The notes beneath the pieces are model-generated. The model ran no database searches, was not told the DNA's origin, and was given only the letters and a program-made list of their open reading frames with translations. Positions 23,701 to 34,539 of a stretch of 64,000 nt of DNA are shown here, piece by piece. The translations under genes and the position numbers were made by a program. Origin of the DNA: Plantago ovata (lineage: Eukaryota; Streptophyta; Magnoliopsida; Lamiales; Plantaginaceae); NCBI GenBank assembly GCA_028274465.1, contig CM051456.1:8495545-8559544 (forward strand), read 5' to 3'. Each line of letters starts with the position of its first letter. Positions within the stretch are counted from its first letter, which is position 1.

Positions 23701-25935
23701 CTTTCAGATAATTTCTTGACAGGTGGATTACCTTCCAATATAGGTAACTGGGGGAGGCTTAAGTTGATAAATCTAGCTTCCAATAATTTGTCTGGGCACC
23801 TGCCTAACGAATTAAGCAAACTTGGCGCCCTTGAGTACCTTAACCTATCCCATAACAGCTTCACCGGAAGTATTCCTGATGAACTACCATCGAGCCTTAT
23901 CTTCTTTGATGTTTCTGATAATAAGTTATCAGGCAAGATCCCCCCAAATTTGCAAAAGTTTCCTGCATCATCATTTTCTGGAAACAACCTCGACTCATCA
24001 GGCCGTGGCTTACCTCACTCCACTAATTCTCCTAGTGGTGGCGGAAACGGCCGCTCAAAGTCTAATATCAGAGTAGCCATTATTGTTGCATCCATAGGAG
24101 CTGCTTTGATGATTGCCTTTGTCCTGTTAGCTTATCACCGAGCTCGATTTCATGATTTCCATGCTCGGTCTGGACAGACAGCTGGTAGAGACACCAAAGA
24201 AGGGAGATTTAATGGCCTTTCTCTTTTCAGATTCCATGGCGGCACGGAGCCTCCACCAACTTCATTAAGTTTTTCTAATGATCATCTGTTGACTGCGAAT
24301 TCGAGGTCATTGTCTGGGCAAATAGACTCTGGTACTGAAATTACTGAGCATGTTGTGCGCAAACCCGTGAACCCGAATCCACAAGATAACATCCCGACAA
24401 CTTCAGGAAGGAATTCCTCTCCCGGCTCACCAATTGTTTCCTCACCTCGTTTCGTTGAAACGATAGAGCAGCCAGCTACAATGGATGTATATTCACCAGA
24501 TAGATTGGCAGGAGAACTTTTCTTCCTGGATACCTCTCTGGTATTCACGGCTGAGGAACTATCTCGTGCTCCTGCAGAAGTACTTGGTAGAAGCAGCCAT
24601 GGTACTTTGTACAAAGCAACTATTGATAATGGGCACATGCTGACCGTGAAGTGGCTAAGGGTTGGTCTGGTTAAAAACAAGAAAGAATTTGCGAAGGAAG
24701 TAAAAAAGATTGGATCAGTAAAGCATCAGAATCTTGTTACTTTACGAGCTTATTATTGGGGACCCAGGGAACAAGAGCGGCTTGTTTTAGCGGATTACAT
24801 TGTGGGGGATAGCTTGGCCTTGCATCTCTACGGTAAGCGCAATGCAGTTAATTATTTGGTATTTTGTATCTATGCGCAATATGATAATTCTGGTTTATTG
24901 GCTCGTTTGTTGTTATCTATGCGCAATATGATAATTCTGGTTTATTGGCTCGTTTGTTGTTATCTATGCGCAATATGATAATTCTGTTTTATTGGCTCGT
25001 TTGTTGTTATCTATGCGCAATATGATAATTCTGTTTTATCGGCTCGTTTGTTGTTATCTATGCGCAATATGATAATTCTGTTTTATTGGCTTGTTTGTTG
25101 TTATCTATGCGCAATATGTTCATTAGGTACCAACTGTCTCGTGTTTCGTGTGAATCTACAGAAAGCATGGATTTTGCAGCTGTTGCTTTTTTTGTATGTT
25201 GTATAAGAGTCTTAATTTGCTTGTTTGCCTACTGGCCTGAATTATACCCAAATGCTTATTTACATAACAAGTGTATAAGTATTCCAGGGGTCTTGCGCTA
25301 TCGTGACCATTTACGAAATCAAAACAAGAAATACTAATGAGCATCTGTTTTGTGCAGAGACAACACCAAGGAGATACTCTCTGCTATCATTCACTCAAAG
25401 ATTACAAGTCGCCATTGACGTTGCTCGGTGTCTCATGTTCCTTCATGACAGAGGCTCCCCTCATGGAAACCTAAAGCCAACAAACATATTGTTGGCTGGC
25501 TCCGATTACAGCGTCCGCATTACCGATTACGGTCTCCATCGTCTGATGACCCCAGCTGGTATAGCTGAGCAGATACTGAACCTCGGAGCTCTTGGGTATC
25601 GTGCACCAGAACTTGCTGGCGCAGCCAAACCCGTCCCTTCACTGAAAGCGGACGTTTATGCATTCGGTGTAATATTGATGGAACTGTTGACCCGAAGAAG
25701 CGCTGGTGACATAATCTCAGGTCAATCTGGAGCTGTTGATCTGACGGATTGGGTGCGGCTGTGCGATCAAGAGGGAAGAGGAATGGATTGCATTGACAGG
25801 GATATTGCAGGAGGAGAAGAGCACTCGAAGGCCATGGATGATATGCTTGCGGTGTCGTTGAGGTGCATTCTCCCTGTAAATGAAAGGCCTAACATCAGAC
25901 AAGTGCTGGATGATCTGAGCTCGATCACTGTGTGA
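20765..25935 (+). CDS. LRR receptor-like kinase, probably catalytically inactive (At5g10020/At2g27060/GHR1 type)
   Basis: Plasma-membrane receptor with extracellular LRRs. Exons 20765-21677, 23210-24832 and 25358-25935 join with phases 1 and 1 to give 1037 aa. Visible in order: signal peptide (residues 1-18), LRR N-cap ending VSCDAS, about 20 LRRs (xLxxLxLSxNxxxGxxP), a transmembrane helix near 589-612 (VAIIVASIGAALMIAFVLLA), a long juxtamembrane region with SPDRLAGELFFLD, and a kinase-like domain from GRSSHGT (about 764). The ATP-lysine is kept in TVKWL, but the catalytic loop reads HGNLKPTN instead of HRDxxxxN and the DFG motif reads DYG. It therefore lacks the catalytic aspartate, as is typical of this subfamily. 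In Arabidopsis, GHR1 of the same group scaffolds guard-cell signalling. A signalling or scaffold role is inferred; the ligand is unknown. Confidence 0.92.
24868..25119 (+). repeat. Intronic minisatellite, about 47-53 bp unit, ~5 copies
   Basis: Within the second intron of the LRR kinase gene, 'tatgcgcaatatgataattc' plus 'tttattggctcgtttgttgt' repeats about five times with little divergence, implying recent slippage. The splice sites are outside it. Not CRISPR: there are no unique spacers. Confidence 0.9.
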
Positions 25936-27700
25936 AGAATTTTTGTACATGTGGGAGTGGGAGTTGATATTAATTCTTTTTCTGTGACTTGTTTTGGTTT
26001 TTTCTTTTTTTTAATTTTTTTAATTGATTTTATAGCCCTTCTAAGCTGGGCTGATCTTCAGATATGTTTAGTTTTTATAACTTATCCATCCATCGATCAT
26101 TGTTCCTTCACTTCAATTTTTGTGTAAAGTGATGTTTAATCCATTGATTAATTGGCAGGAAATCGCATATTTCTAGCGAGGTGAGTAGTCTAGTTCTAGT
26201 ACTATAGGGGGCCTGTGTTTTTGGTAGTTGCGCAAGTACAGTCCATTTATTGCGCAGGCATGTTATGCTATGCGCGGCTTGAGGCCTGTAAATATGATTC
26301 AGATTCTGCGAACTATTGTCTGGTAAAGTTATGGATTTGTCTCCAAAACAATTACGAAGTACCACACGAGTTAATGATTACCATGGTAGATTTGGATATT
26401 GGAATCACACGTCTTGATTCCGGGCCTCCTCCACACGAACGTGATCCCTGGAGTATACTGTAGTCCTTTTGCAGTTGTAGTACACCGTCAAAGCTGAACT
26501 GGAATTTGCTTCCCACTTTTTTCACACATTCTTTTCTAAGACTCACTCCAATTTTAATAATGATAGTGTTCATATGGTTGGAGCTGAAGATTAGTATAAT
26601 AAAGTTTGATGGGAGTATAAAGTTAACGTGTTAAGGGAATTTGAGAATGGGACCGATTTAAATTTAAGGATGAAAGAGTCCATCCTAAATTAGATCCTAA
26701 GACTCTGACACTCTGTAACTTCCCCACCATTAATATTAAATGTTAATTCAGTATAGTAAATTTATTACTTCATCATAGGTGTACTTTATCCCTATTGATA
26801 TGTTGTAACTTGTAAGGACTAGTGTTCTGAGGAATCAAGAACACAAGGACCAAATGAACAGATTGAAGACTTCAAGGATGGTTTTGTGATTTGACTTAGA
26901 ACCAGAGTTGTTACTTCACTTACAAAGTTCTGTTTTTAAGTTATTTGTATTAGGTTTGAGTTGTAATTGTACATACTGCATACTAGTATCACTCTTAGAA
27001 ACCGTTCTTTTTTGCCTGAACAAAACAAAACTGAATTGAACAGAACAAAATTGAATGAAGTTGAACTGAATTAAAATGAAATAAATTTATTGTATTAATA
27101 TATAACTCGGCAAATTTAAAAAAAAAACTGCGTTGAACTTAATGAAACTGAACTGAACTGAAAATAATGAGTTTTCATACGAAATGAACAGAGCCTTAGG
27201 CGGTTCAAGAACTAGCATCATAAGCATGCTTAGCCCTATTTCTCCTGACTAAGCCTGGGGACGAGGGAAAAATAACATCTTTGTAGACTTGTATGTTCTT
27301 CCTCTGATCCGAGATATATTGCCTTCAAAAACCAACCAGTCAAGTATCTTTCTCAGTCAGGTCGGGCTGTCCTTGGAGGGGTCGACAAGGGTTAAGTCTT
27401 TCAATCTCTTGCCAGACAGATCCGAATTCAATGGCTTAAGAAAGAGGTATTGGTCGATTACCTATGAGCTCTTCTTCTTGTATGTTGGAATTTTAGCTAA
27501 AACCAAGTGTGGTTTTTCCATGACTTTTTACCTCAGCCAAAGGGGCCCCACACATCGGAAACGGAGGTTTCTCGAACGTGTATGGATCTACTATAGTAGT
27601 AGAAATCACTTGAGAAAGAATTACTAAAATTGCTTTTGTGGTGAAAGAGTAATTGTAGTTCAAATTGTGTTGGTTGATACATCGTATGGAATACCAAAGT
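25936..27700. other. Intergenic, no gene seen
   Basis: Starts with the 3'UTR of the LRR kinase. Open frames here are short and unsupported. Around 27020-27170 'gaactgaa'-type phrases recur (for example 'gaattgaacagaacaaaatt'), suggesting an old fold-back repeat. Confidence 0.4.
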
Positions 27701-27713
27701 TGGTGTTGGGAGA

Positions 27714-27862
27714 TATCCCACATAGCTAAAGTTGAGATGGAATAAATTAAATAAGAAGGCATGTAATTGCTTAGAGGTTGGACCCTTTGGGGGTACCCAT
27801 GCTTTTGGAAGGGGGGAGGAGCTAGATGGCTCCTCGGTTCATCCAAGCGCACCCGTCAGAAG
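27714..27862 (+). repeat. LTR-like repeat fragment
   Basis: Begins TGTTGGGAGATATCCCACAT and continues with 'gttgagatgga' and 'gggtacccatgcttttgg'. This resembles the start of plant LTRs that open TGTTGG and contain TATCCCACAT. No primer-binding site or second LTR was found nearby, so it may be a solo or partial LTR. Confidence 0.4.
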
Positions 27863-27923
27863 CCAGCCTGGGGCTCTGGTCATGGGTCTAGGCTAAGGCT
27901 AAGTTTAGCTAGTGGTGTATCTA

Positions 27924-28196
27924 CTCCCTATATCCTTTTTTAACTTACCCACTTATTTTTTACACACAAATTTTAAGAAAACATTACTTTTTCATTATTA
28001 TATTTGAGTGTGGGCCTGAATGGTCATAATTAGGAGGATTTACTAGTAACTATGTTAGGTAGTGTTTAATTAAATGGTTAATAGGACTTGTTAGTATAAT
28101 AAAAAAGGAATAAAATTTTTTCATTTATGGACATGGTAATTTCTAATGGGATGCCATAAATGGCAAAGTGGGTAATTTAAAGTGGGACGGAGGGAG
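27924..28196. mobile_element. Stowaway-type MITE, 273 bp
   Basis: The left end CTCCCTATATCC and right end GGGACGGAGGGAG are inverted copies, and TA flanks both sides (27922-27923 and 28197-28198). The interior pairs 'taacttacccactt' with 'aagtgggtaattta'. Non-coding. Confidence 0.85.
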
Positions 28197-28198
28197 TA

Positions 28199-28611
28199 AT
28201 CTTTTTGGACCAAGTACTAACTTTATTTTTGGACCCAATTAGAAAAGCCCAACGGGACGGTCCGGTCCAAGTATGTGACAGACTAGCAAATAAATTGGGG
28301 TTGTAATCAATGGTAACGGTGACACATCTCATTTCCGCCCGGGTCCGGCTGCAGCCTGCATATTAAGAAAGACGAACCTTGGAGGCTTGGAGCAGCAGCT
28401 ACCGATCGATTTTATCAGGTTCCCTCTCCTTTCTTTGTCTTCTTCACTATCTCACACACGCAGAGAGAGAATTAATCAACTCACTGGACTTGAGCTCAAT
28501 GCTACATCATTATTGTTTTTATGAATTTTTATTTGTATGTGCTAATGCATCCATTCCAAAGAAATTTCCGACATATATAATCTTGCTTATTTATTTATGC
28601 TTAATTAAGTA
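28199..28611. other. Promoter/5'UTR-like sequence, truncated by the Helitron block
   Basis: A GC-richer stretch near 28320-28470 ends in pyrimidine-rich 'ccctctcctttctttgtcttc' after a possible 5' splice site (ATCAG|GTTCCC, about 28420). It may be the separated first exon of the F-box pseudogene at 33070, but this is inference only. Confidence 0.35.
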
Positions 28612-28642
28612 CTAGGAATCGTGTCACACGCTACGCGTGTGA
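28612..28642 (-). mobile_element. Helitron 3' terminus (minus orientation)
   Basis: Read on the minus strand: a perfect 8-bp hairpin TCACACGC-GTA-GCGTGTGA (28624-28642), then 8 nt, then CTAG (28612-28615), then host T. A subterminal hairpin followed by CTAG and insertion before T is the hallmark of plant Helitron 3' ends. The element body must extend to the right; its 5' TC end was not located. Confidence 0.8.
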
Positions 28643-29638
28643 AGCGTAATCTTGTAAAATATTATTATTTTATTAAATAATATATTAAAATAAATGGAGT
28701 GAATATATAATTTCACATAATGACTTCAAACGTAATAAAAAATAACTAATTGAGTAATTAAACTTAATATAAATGGTGTGCTATAAATGTATATAGTTTT
28801 TGTAGTTATGCAATTAATAGTTTTGAATTGAACTATATTAGACATACAAAAAGTATTCTTCCGATGAGTTAAGAACCATCATATACATCTCTAAACTTTG
28901 GAAACATCCAACTTCAAAATCTGCAATGCATCTTTTTTCGCATGTTAATTGATATTTTTCATCAGTTGAATATATTGTCAAGTGCTTCATATATATTATT
29001 GAACGGAGGAAGTATGTCTTTTTATTTATAAGAACATATCATGGTTATATTTTAAAATTAAGTATAATACGTCATACAACTTTATGTTAAAAAATAAAAA
29101 TTTAAGAAGAGAATAAATAAAAAAGAAAAAAATTACGTCAATAAGATTCGAACTCAACACCTTCAACTAAAATAATGATACAAATAATAGAGAAAAATCA
29201 CGCCAACAAAATTCGAACCAAACACCTTCAATAAAAATAATGGAGAAAAATCACGCCAACAGGATTCGAACCCTACATCTTTTAATTAACTAATGACACA
29301 TGTACGCACCAGATTAAAATTGGATAAGCAAGATCAACGGATTAAAATTGATTGGTAGGTCGATCAATTGATTGAATCAACAGGCTTATTATATTACTTT
29401 AAATATATTACCAGCTTCGAATTTACGACTTTGGTGTTTGTACATGTCTCTGCTGCATTTGTATATTTTTCCCCCTTTTCCACTAAACCCTAGGGTTTTA
29501 GAGTTCATACCGATGGGACGTATAAGGTCTATTAGGTCTCCAATTGACATATTTGAGCTTTAAATTATGCAAGTACCCTTGTTTTACTAAATGTGGAAAT
29601 GCTAGATAGATAATCTAATGTGTGGGATGGGATGGGAT
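28643..29638. mobile_element. Probable Helitron interior, non-coding
   Basis: AT-rich sequence right of the Helitron 3' end. Three related phrases of the type 'acg(t/c)caa(t/c)a.gattcgaac' occur at about 29135, 29200 and 29250 and look like a tandem or SINE-derived motif. No Rep/helicase coding was seen, so it is non-autonomous if it belongs to the Helitron. Confidence 0.4.
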
Positions 29639-30394
29639 CTATGTTTTAAAATTCGGGCCCGACCGATCGGTCAAACCGCTCAGACCGTGAACCAGAGGAT
29701 GACTGGCTCGTTGTAGCACATAAAACCGGGGTTAGGTCGGAGGGCCTAGAACCGCTCATAGCCGCCCGAAACCGGGTTGAACCTGTAAGCCGGAACCGGA
29801 CTGAGAAAATTGTGTTAAAATTATCAAGAGTGAGGATTGAACCCAGGCCATTTGGCATACAAGCATACTAACCACTTGAACTAAGGATTGTGTTAAACTT
29901 TGTGATATCAAGTAATGTTGGAAATGAATTCAATTGTATTTTTTATTGAATAAATATATTAGACACACATTAAAATAGCAAATGAAATATTAAAAATAAT
30001 GATTATCAAAATATATAAAATATTAATGTATAATTTTGTCCTTTTCTTTTTAAACAAAGAATAATAATTATGATATTTTTAGTAATTTTGTAAGATATTT
30101 TTTTCAAAAATATAATCGAAAAATTTGGTGACTTAATTGACCTAATGAAAAGATTACGAAGATTGAAAAACTAAAAATAAGTTAATTCAATCAATATAGT
30201 GATAATGTTTATATTTATATAATAAAAATATATTTACTTTATGTGTTCATATATGTAATGAAGCCATAATATTTGTATATATATGTATACCGGTTCAATA
30301 CGGCTTGATAGTACTGCTGAACTGGTCCGACCCCGATCTAACCTTTTTTAGGGGGTGGCCGGCTCGACTTCCGGTTCCGGCTTTTAAAACATAG
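29639..30394. mobile_element. hAT-like non-autonomous TIR element, 756 bp
   Basis: The ends CTATGTTTTAAAA... and ...TTTTAAAACATAG are inverse copies. Further in, GGGCCCGACCGATCGG-type sequence pairs loosely with GGCCGGCTCGACTTCCGG. An identical 8-bp GATGGGAT lies immediately outside each end (29631-29638 and 30395-30402), the target-duplication size of hAT elements. The flank is itself a GATGG repeat, so the TSD is less certain than it looks. There is no transposase. Confidence 0.65.
29820..29890 (-). repeat. tRNA-like/SINE-type segment within the TIR element
   Basis: On the minus strand: TTCAAGTGGTTAGTATGC (A-box-like) followed by GGGTTCAATCCT (B-box-like) about 25 nt further on. The spacing and motifs of a tRNA-derived promoter are present, but no intact cloverleaf is evident. 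Confidence 0.4.
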
Positions 30395-30543
30395 GATGGG
30401 ATGGGATGATGTTGTAGAGTATAGTATACTACTCAAACTCACTCGATTTACAGAGTTCATTTGAAGATAAAGTTAAAGATAAAGTTTTCGAGGTTTATTA
30501 GTACCCACGCCAGTTGTTCATGAAAATATGAGATATATATCTA

Positions 30544-31576
30544 CTAACCTCGTGTGATAGTAAATTCCTCGCCTTTCAAACTAGAGAGATCCAAATCTTT
30601 ACCCAAATACTCAACGCTGTCATGATCATCATCACTGCAGTGCCAAGTTTCCTCGCCTTTCAAACTAGAGAGATCCAAATCTTTACCCAAATACTCAACG
30701 CTGTCATGATCATCATCACTGCAGTGCCGAGTTTCCTCGCCTTTCAAACTAGAGAGATCAAATCTTTACCCAAATACTCAACGCTGTCATGATCATCATC
30801 ACTGCAGTGCCGAGTTTCCTCGCCTTTCAAACTAGAGAGATCCGAACCTTTACCCAAATACTCAACGCTGTCATGATCATCATCACTGCAGTGCCGAGTT
30901 TCCTCGCCTTTCAAACTAGAGAGATCCGAACCTTTACCCAAATACTCAACGCTGTCATGATCATCATCACTGCAGTGCTGAGTTTCCTCTCTTTCAAACT
31001 AGAGAGATCCAAATCTTTACCCAAATACTCAACACTGTCATGATCATCATCACTGCAGTGCCGAGTTTCCTCGCCTTTCAAACTAGAGAGATCCGGACCT
31101 TTACCCAAATACTCAACGCTGTCATTCGCCGATCCCGATCTCAAACCTCTTTCCTTTCTTGAACCACTAGGTGAAAAATACTCTACTCCTACCAACACAG
31201 CACAATCAGTCTTATCTTTACCCTTATTACGTGAACCCAATTTTTTCACCCTTTTAGAACCCAAACCATCCTTTCTACAATTCACCTCACTAGCAACAGC
31301 CCTTGAACCAGAACAATTTTCCGGACCTCCATTTCTAGCACTCCTCATACGACCCTCAAACTTCCCCACATCCTGATCATCACCACATCGAGCATTCTTA
31401 ACTTTAACATCATGCTTGGAACAGCGTTTTCTTTTACCCAAAGACTCAGAACCAACCCCATTTACGAGATTTGTGTTACTAGCACCCTCCTTGGACTTAC
31501 TGTTCCACTCTTCCAGAGATTGTCTAGCCGTCTGATTTCTCGTTCTCGGTCTCATGGGTGTTGGATCAGTATGCAT
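30544..31576 (-). pseudogene. Basic-protein exon with 28-aa tandem repeats, frameshifted
   Basis: On the minus strand an ATG at 31576 opens a Lys/Arg/Ser-rich frame (MRPRTRNQTARQSLEEW, then GKRKRCSKHDVKVKNARC and RKDGLGSKRVKKLGSRNKG), nuclear in style. It runs into tandem 84-bp units encoding roughly EETRHCSDDDHDSVEYLGKD plus LDLSSLKG. Two units each lack one base (near 30985 and 30757), so the frame shifts and stops at 30911, although the remaining repeats stay open in the other frames down to 30544. The last repeat is followed by GAG|GTTAGT, a plausible 5' splice site. I do not recognise the protein. It lies between two Helitron ends and may be a captured exon. Slippage in the array or base-calling errors could explain the shifts. 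Confidence 0.5.
30568..31125 (-). repeat. 84-bp coding minisatellite, about 7 copies
   Basis: Near-identical 84-bp units (28 codons) with few substitutions between copies, meaning recent expansion. Two units have a 1-bp deletion. On the plus strand the unit starts 'ctcgcctttcaaactagaga'. Confidence 0.95.
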
Positions 31577-32928
31577 TTTGATTCATAAGAACAGCTAACT
31601 ACTGAGAATCAAGAATGTTTTTCAAGAATTCAATTCACAGCATAACACCAAGAAAGAGAGAAAAAGAAGAAGCTATTTTTAAGCAGGTGAATACAAAGAG
31701 ACGATCCCTCACGTTTGGTCAGTGTAATTGGACGGGAGTAATTATCTTGGCTGCAGCTGTTGACATGGCTTCTCCGGGAAAGTCACGAACTCGCCGGATC
31801 TGGGATGGCTTCACTATACGGTTTTAGGCAGGTGAATACAAGAACTCACCAAAAAAAGTAATGGAGAAAGCAAGAGAGAGAGCAGTTGACTCTCTGTATT
31901 ATTGGGAAAAGACCCCAAAATTAAATTAGATTTTGGATTGAGTTTCTTGAAAGTGTGTTTGATACTTGAAACAACCAACGATATAATACGTGTTGTAAGT
32001 GTTGTAAGAACACCAGTCAGGACACCAAAAGATATAAGGAGCCAGAAGGTGTTGATGCAGAACATTCTATCGCATTCAACTTGCCATCAGTTAACAATGC
32101 TTCAGTCATTTCAATCCAGCAGTAATGGTGTTTTCCACCCGGCCAAACTGACCAACTCATAAAGAAAATTGCTAATGAGACCAAAAAAAAGAAGTTTCCT
32201 CAAAAGTGGCTTTTCTCATGCTTAGCATGATTATAAAATACCAAGCAAAAGGAGGACACATTTCAAGTGAATTTCCTAGTCATGCTTACAACAAACAAAC
32301 TATCTCAGCACATAATACACCACTCAAACCCTTGAGACCATTCCAATCTCCATAACATAGATCACTTGTCTACTATCCTATCAGGTACCATGTAACAAGA
32401 GCTAACAAAGCTACATCTGGACTAATCAAGAATCTTTATAAACCGGTGACATACCTGTGATTTGAGGCATCTGATTCAATATTGAAAGTACAGCTCATAG
32501 ACCTCTGGCCGGCATTTGGAGATTCCACAGAAAAACAAGAAAATGAGTAATGTTGTACCATGTGTCTTGGCAACACCAGTCTTGACACGATCCACTTGTT
32601 TCTCAGAGCTAGCAGTGATTTAGAAACATCAGAGAAATTTGAAACAAAGTGCACTTAGGTGTATTCCATCTGAGTATTTGAGTGTGACTCCCCCTCAACT
32701 CCTTGCACAGACCAGTTCCAGTCAGTTACACTTCAATCATATCTTGGATAAACAAAGGCAGTAAAAAACAGATAAAAGCCAACTGCTACACAAAGAATTT
32801 CTTGACAATTGCTTGACAAAACAACCACATCAGAATCATACTTCTTCTTCAGTACCATACTCTATCCAAATTTCTGTTGAATTCTCAGCAACACAGTGTC
32901 CCATAAGTAAACGTTAAAGTTGAGTGCA
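31577..32928. other. Probable Helitron interior with exon-like pieces
   Basis: No complete gene. A minus-strand exon-like stretch ends at ATCACAG|GTATGT (about 32456), and 'gcaggtgaatacaa' occurs twice (31684 and 31831). The region may hold further captured gene fragments of unknown origin. Confidence 0.35.
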
Positions 32929-32959
32929 TCACACGCGTAGCGTGTGACGTAAATTCTAG
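32929..32959 (+). mobile_element. Helitron 3' terminus (plus orientation)
   Basis: The same 19-nt hairpin TCACACGCGTAGCGTGTGA (32929-32947), then 8 nt, then CTAG (32956-32959), followed by host T. It is identical in hairpin sequence and spacing to the minus-strand end at 28612, so both belong to the same Helitron family. The body extends to the left. Confidence 0.8.
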
Positions 32960-33069
32960 TATCATATTATGTATATATATAAATATCTAATTAATAAACA
33001 ACAATTTATCACGTTTCTTCTTAAACAATCATCACCTCTCCATCCTTCAAGCTTTTCGGCAAGCAGGCC

Positions 33070-34030
33070 ATGAAGCTAAACGCTTTAAAACAGTGTGAGA
33101 TAGGCGAAAAGCTTGATGGCATAGACAGAATATCCCAACTTCCGGAACCCATAATGCATCAAATACTGGCTTGCCTTCCTACGATGGACGCCAGGCGGAC
33201 ATGCTGCTTGTCTAAAACATGGGACGCTGGATGCAACTCTTCTCCAGTATTGGACTTCAATCAAACCGCCTTCGGGAGAAACAGAAGCTTCTATTGCTAC
33301 CAAAGACAGCGGATAGAATTCTGTAAGTACATAGATAGACGCATAGAACGCTGTCGTAAATCCAACATGACCATCATGAAGTTTCAACTTGTCTTGCATA
33401 TTAAAGTCCTTGCGACAGAATTTAACCGAACTACATTCAAAGGTGGTTGGATTATGCCATGAACGATATTAAGCTCAATCAGTTGGTTATTCGTTGTTCT
33501 AACACGTCTTCTTATAATGAATTTGAGCAGGAACAGGGATCATTATTGCCCTACTATCTCTTGCCGGACTTACTGTTCTCTGCTAAGTCATTGAAGGAGT
33601 TGGATTTATTAGGTTGCAGGATTAGTGGCAATACTAACACTGAACTTTCTTTAACAAAACTCTCTCTTTCTTGTGTACATGTTGATCAGAGACTTTACAA
33701 GGCCTGCTTTCGAGCTGTTGCGTTCTGGAAGAAGTTTCTATTAGGTGCTGTAAAGGGTTCCTGAAGGTGAAGCTAGCTAGCCGTAAACTGAAGAAGGCGG
33801 ACTTGGTGCTTAGGCTAGATCACATCATAGAAATCGAAGCACCGAATCTACGACTACAAGTTAGATACAATGGGAGCCCTTGGAAGAGAATCAAAAGTAT
33901 CCTTGCAGGTTGTACTGATTAATTAACATTTACACCCTTGTCAAGAGTTAAGAACCTGCAGCTTGCTGATATCAGAAGAGAATTCGGAGTAATCCAAGAA
34001 AGACAAATTAAGAGTTTTTCAGATTTGCTT
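33070..34030 (+). pseudogene. F-box/LRR-like pseudogene (paralogue of the 45-kb copy)
   Basis: The start ATGAAGCTAAACGC matches the paralogue at 45149. The N-terminus carries an F-box (DRISQLPEPIMHQILACLP). The frame breaks near 33436, where WLDYAMNDIKLNQLVIRC continues in another frame, and again near 33703. At the second break the LRR pattern (LLSSCCVLEEVSI) runs in the shifted frame, exactly as in the paralogue. A stop follows at about 33919, and only traces of homology remain to about 34030. F-box proteins are substrate adaptors of SCF ubiquitin ligases; this copy is unlikely to make a full product. A Helitron-bounded block lies directly upstream. Confidence 0.8.
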
Positions 34031-34535
34031 AATTATTCCTTTCTATTTTCCGTTCCATTAATTTCCTATTAAACATTGAGGATCTCTAAACATTTAATCA
34101 TGATGATGACTTTTCATTTATACCTTTGTGTTTACATAATATGAAAGCCTGAATATCCCCCATTGTTAATTTTAATCTAATTTACCCCCTGGAAGAAAAA
34201 AAATCAAAATTATATTTTTAAAGTGTGATAAAAATAGGGGGTTAGAGTGGGAAGCAAGAATTCGAAGGGCCGGATTTTGGTTTGTCAAGCCGGCCACTTT
34301 TGAGCTTTTATTTCAATGTATGGTAGGTAGCGCATTAATTCGGATTTATCTAGGTTAGTTCAAATGTTTATTTTATCATATACTTTTCCAGGCTTTTATT
34401 GTTCTTATTGTGTTGGCGGAATTTCTGAAACCAACAGGAAGTTCTTCAGAGAAATCGTTATAATAATGGTATGAACCAAAAAAAAGAAAAAGACATAAAT
34501 CACAACATTAACTTTGCTTAAGATAATGAATTCAT
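34031..34535. other. Intergenic, no gene seen
   Basis: AT-rich sequence between the F-box pseudogene and the 3' side of the condensin gene. Confidence 0.4.
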
Positions 34536-34539
34536 TACA

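Noticed and set aside
24868..25119. Possible CRISPR-like array of ~47-bp repeats
   Set aside because: Units abut with no unique spacers, and the array lies in an intron of a plant gene; it is a minisatellite.
28985..29025. Another Stowaway end ('gaacggaggaagta')
   Set aside because: No matching inverse end was found at MITE distance.
30789..31043. Plus-strand frame over the 84-bp repeats
   Set aside because: Antisense shadow of the minus-strand coding repeat.
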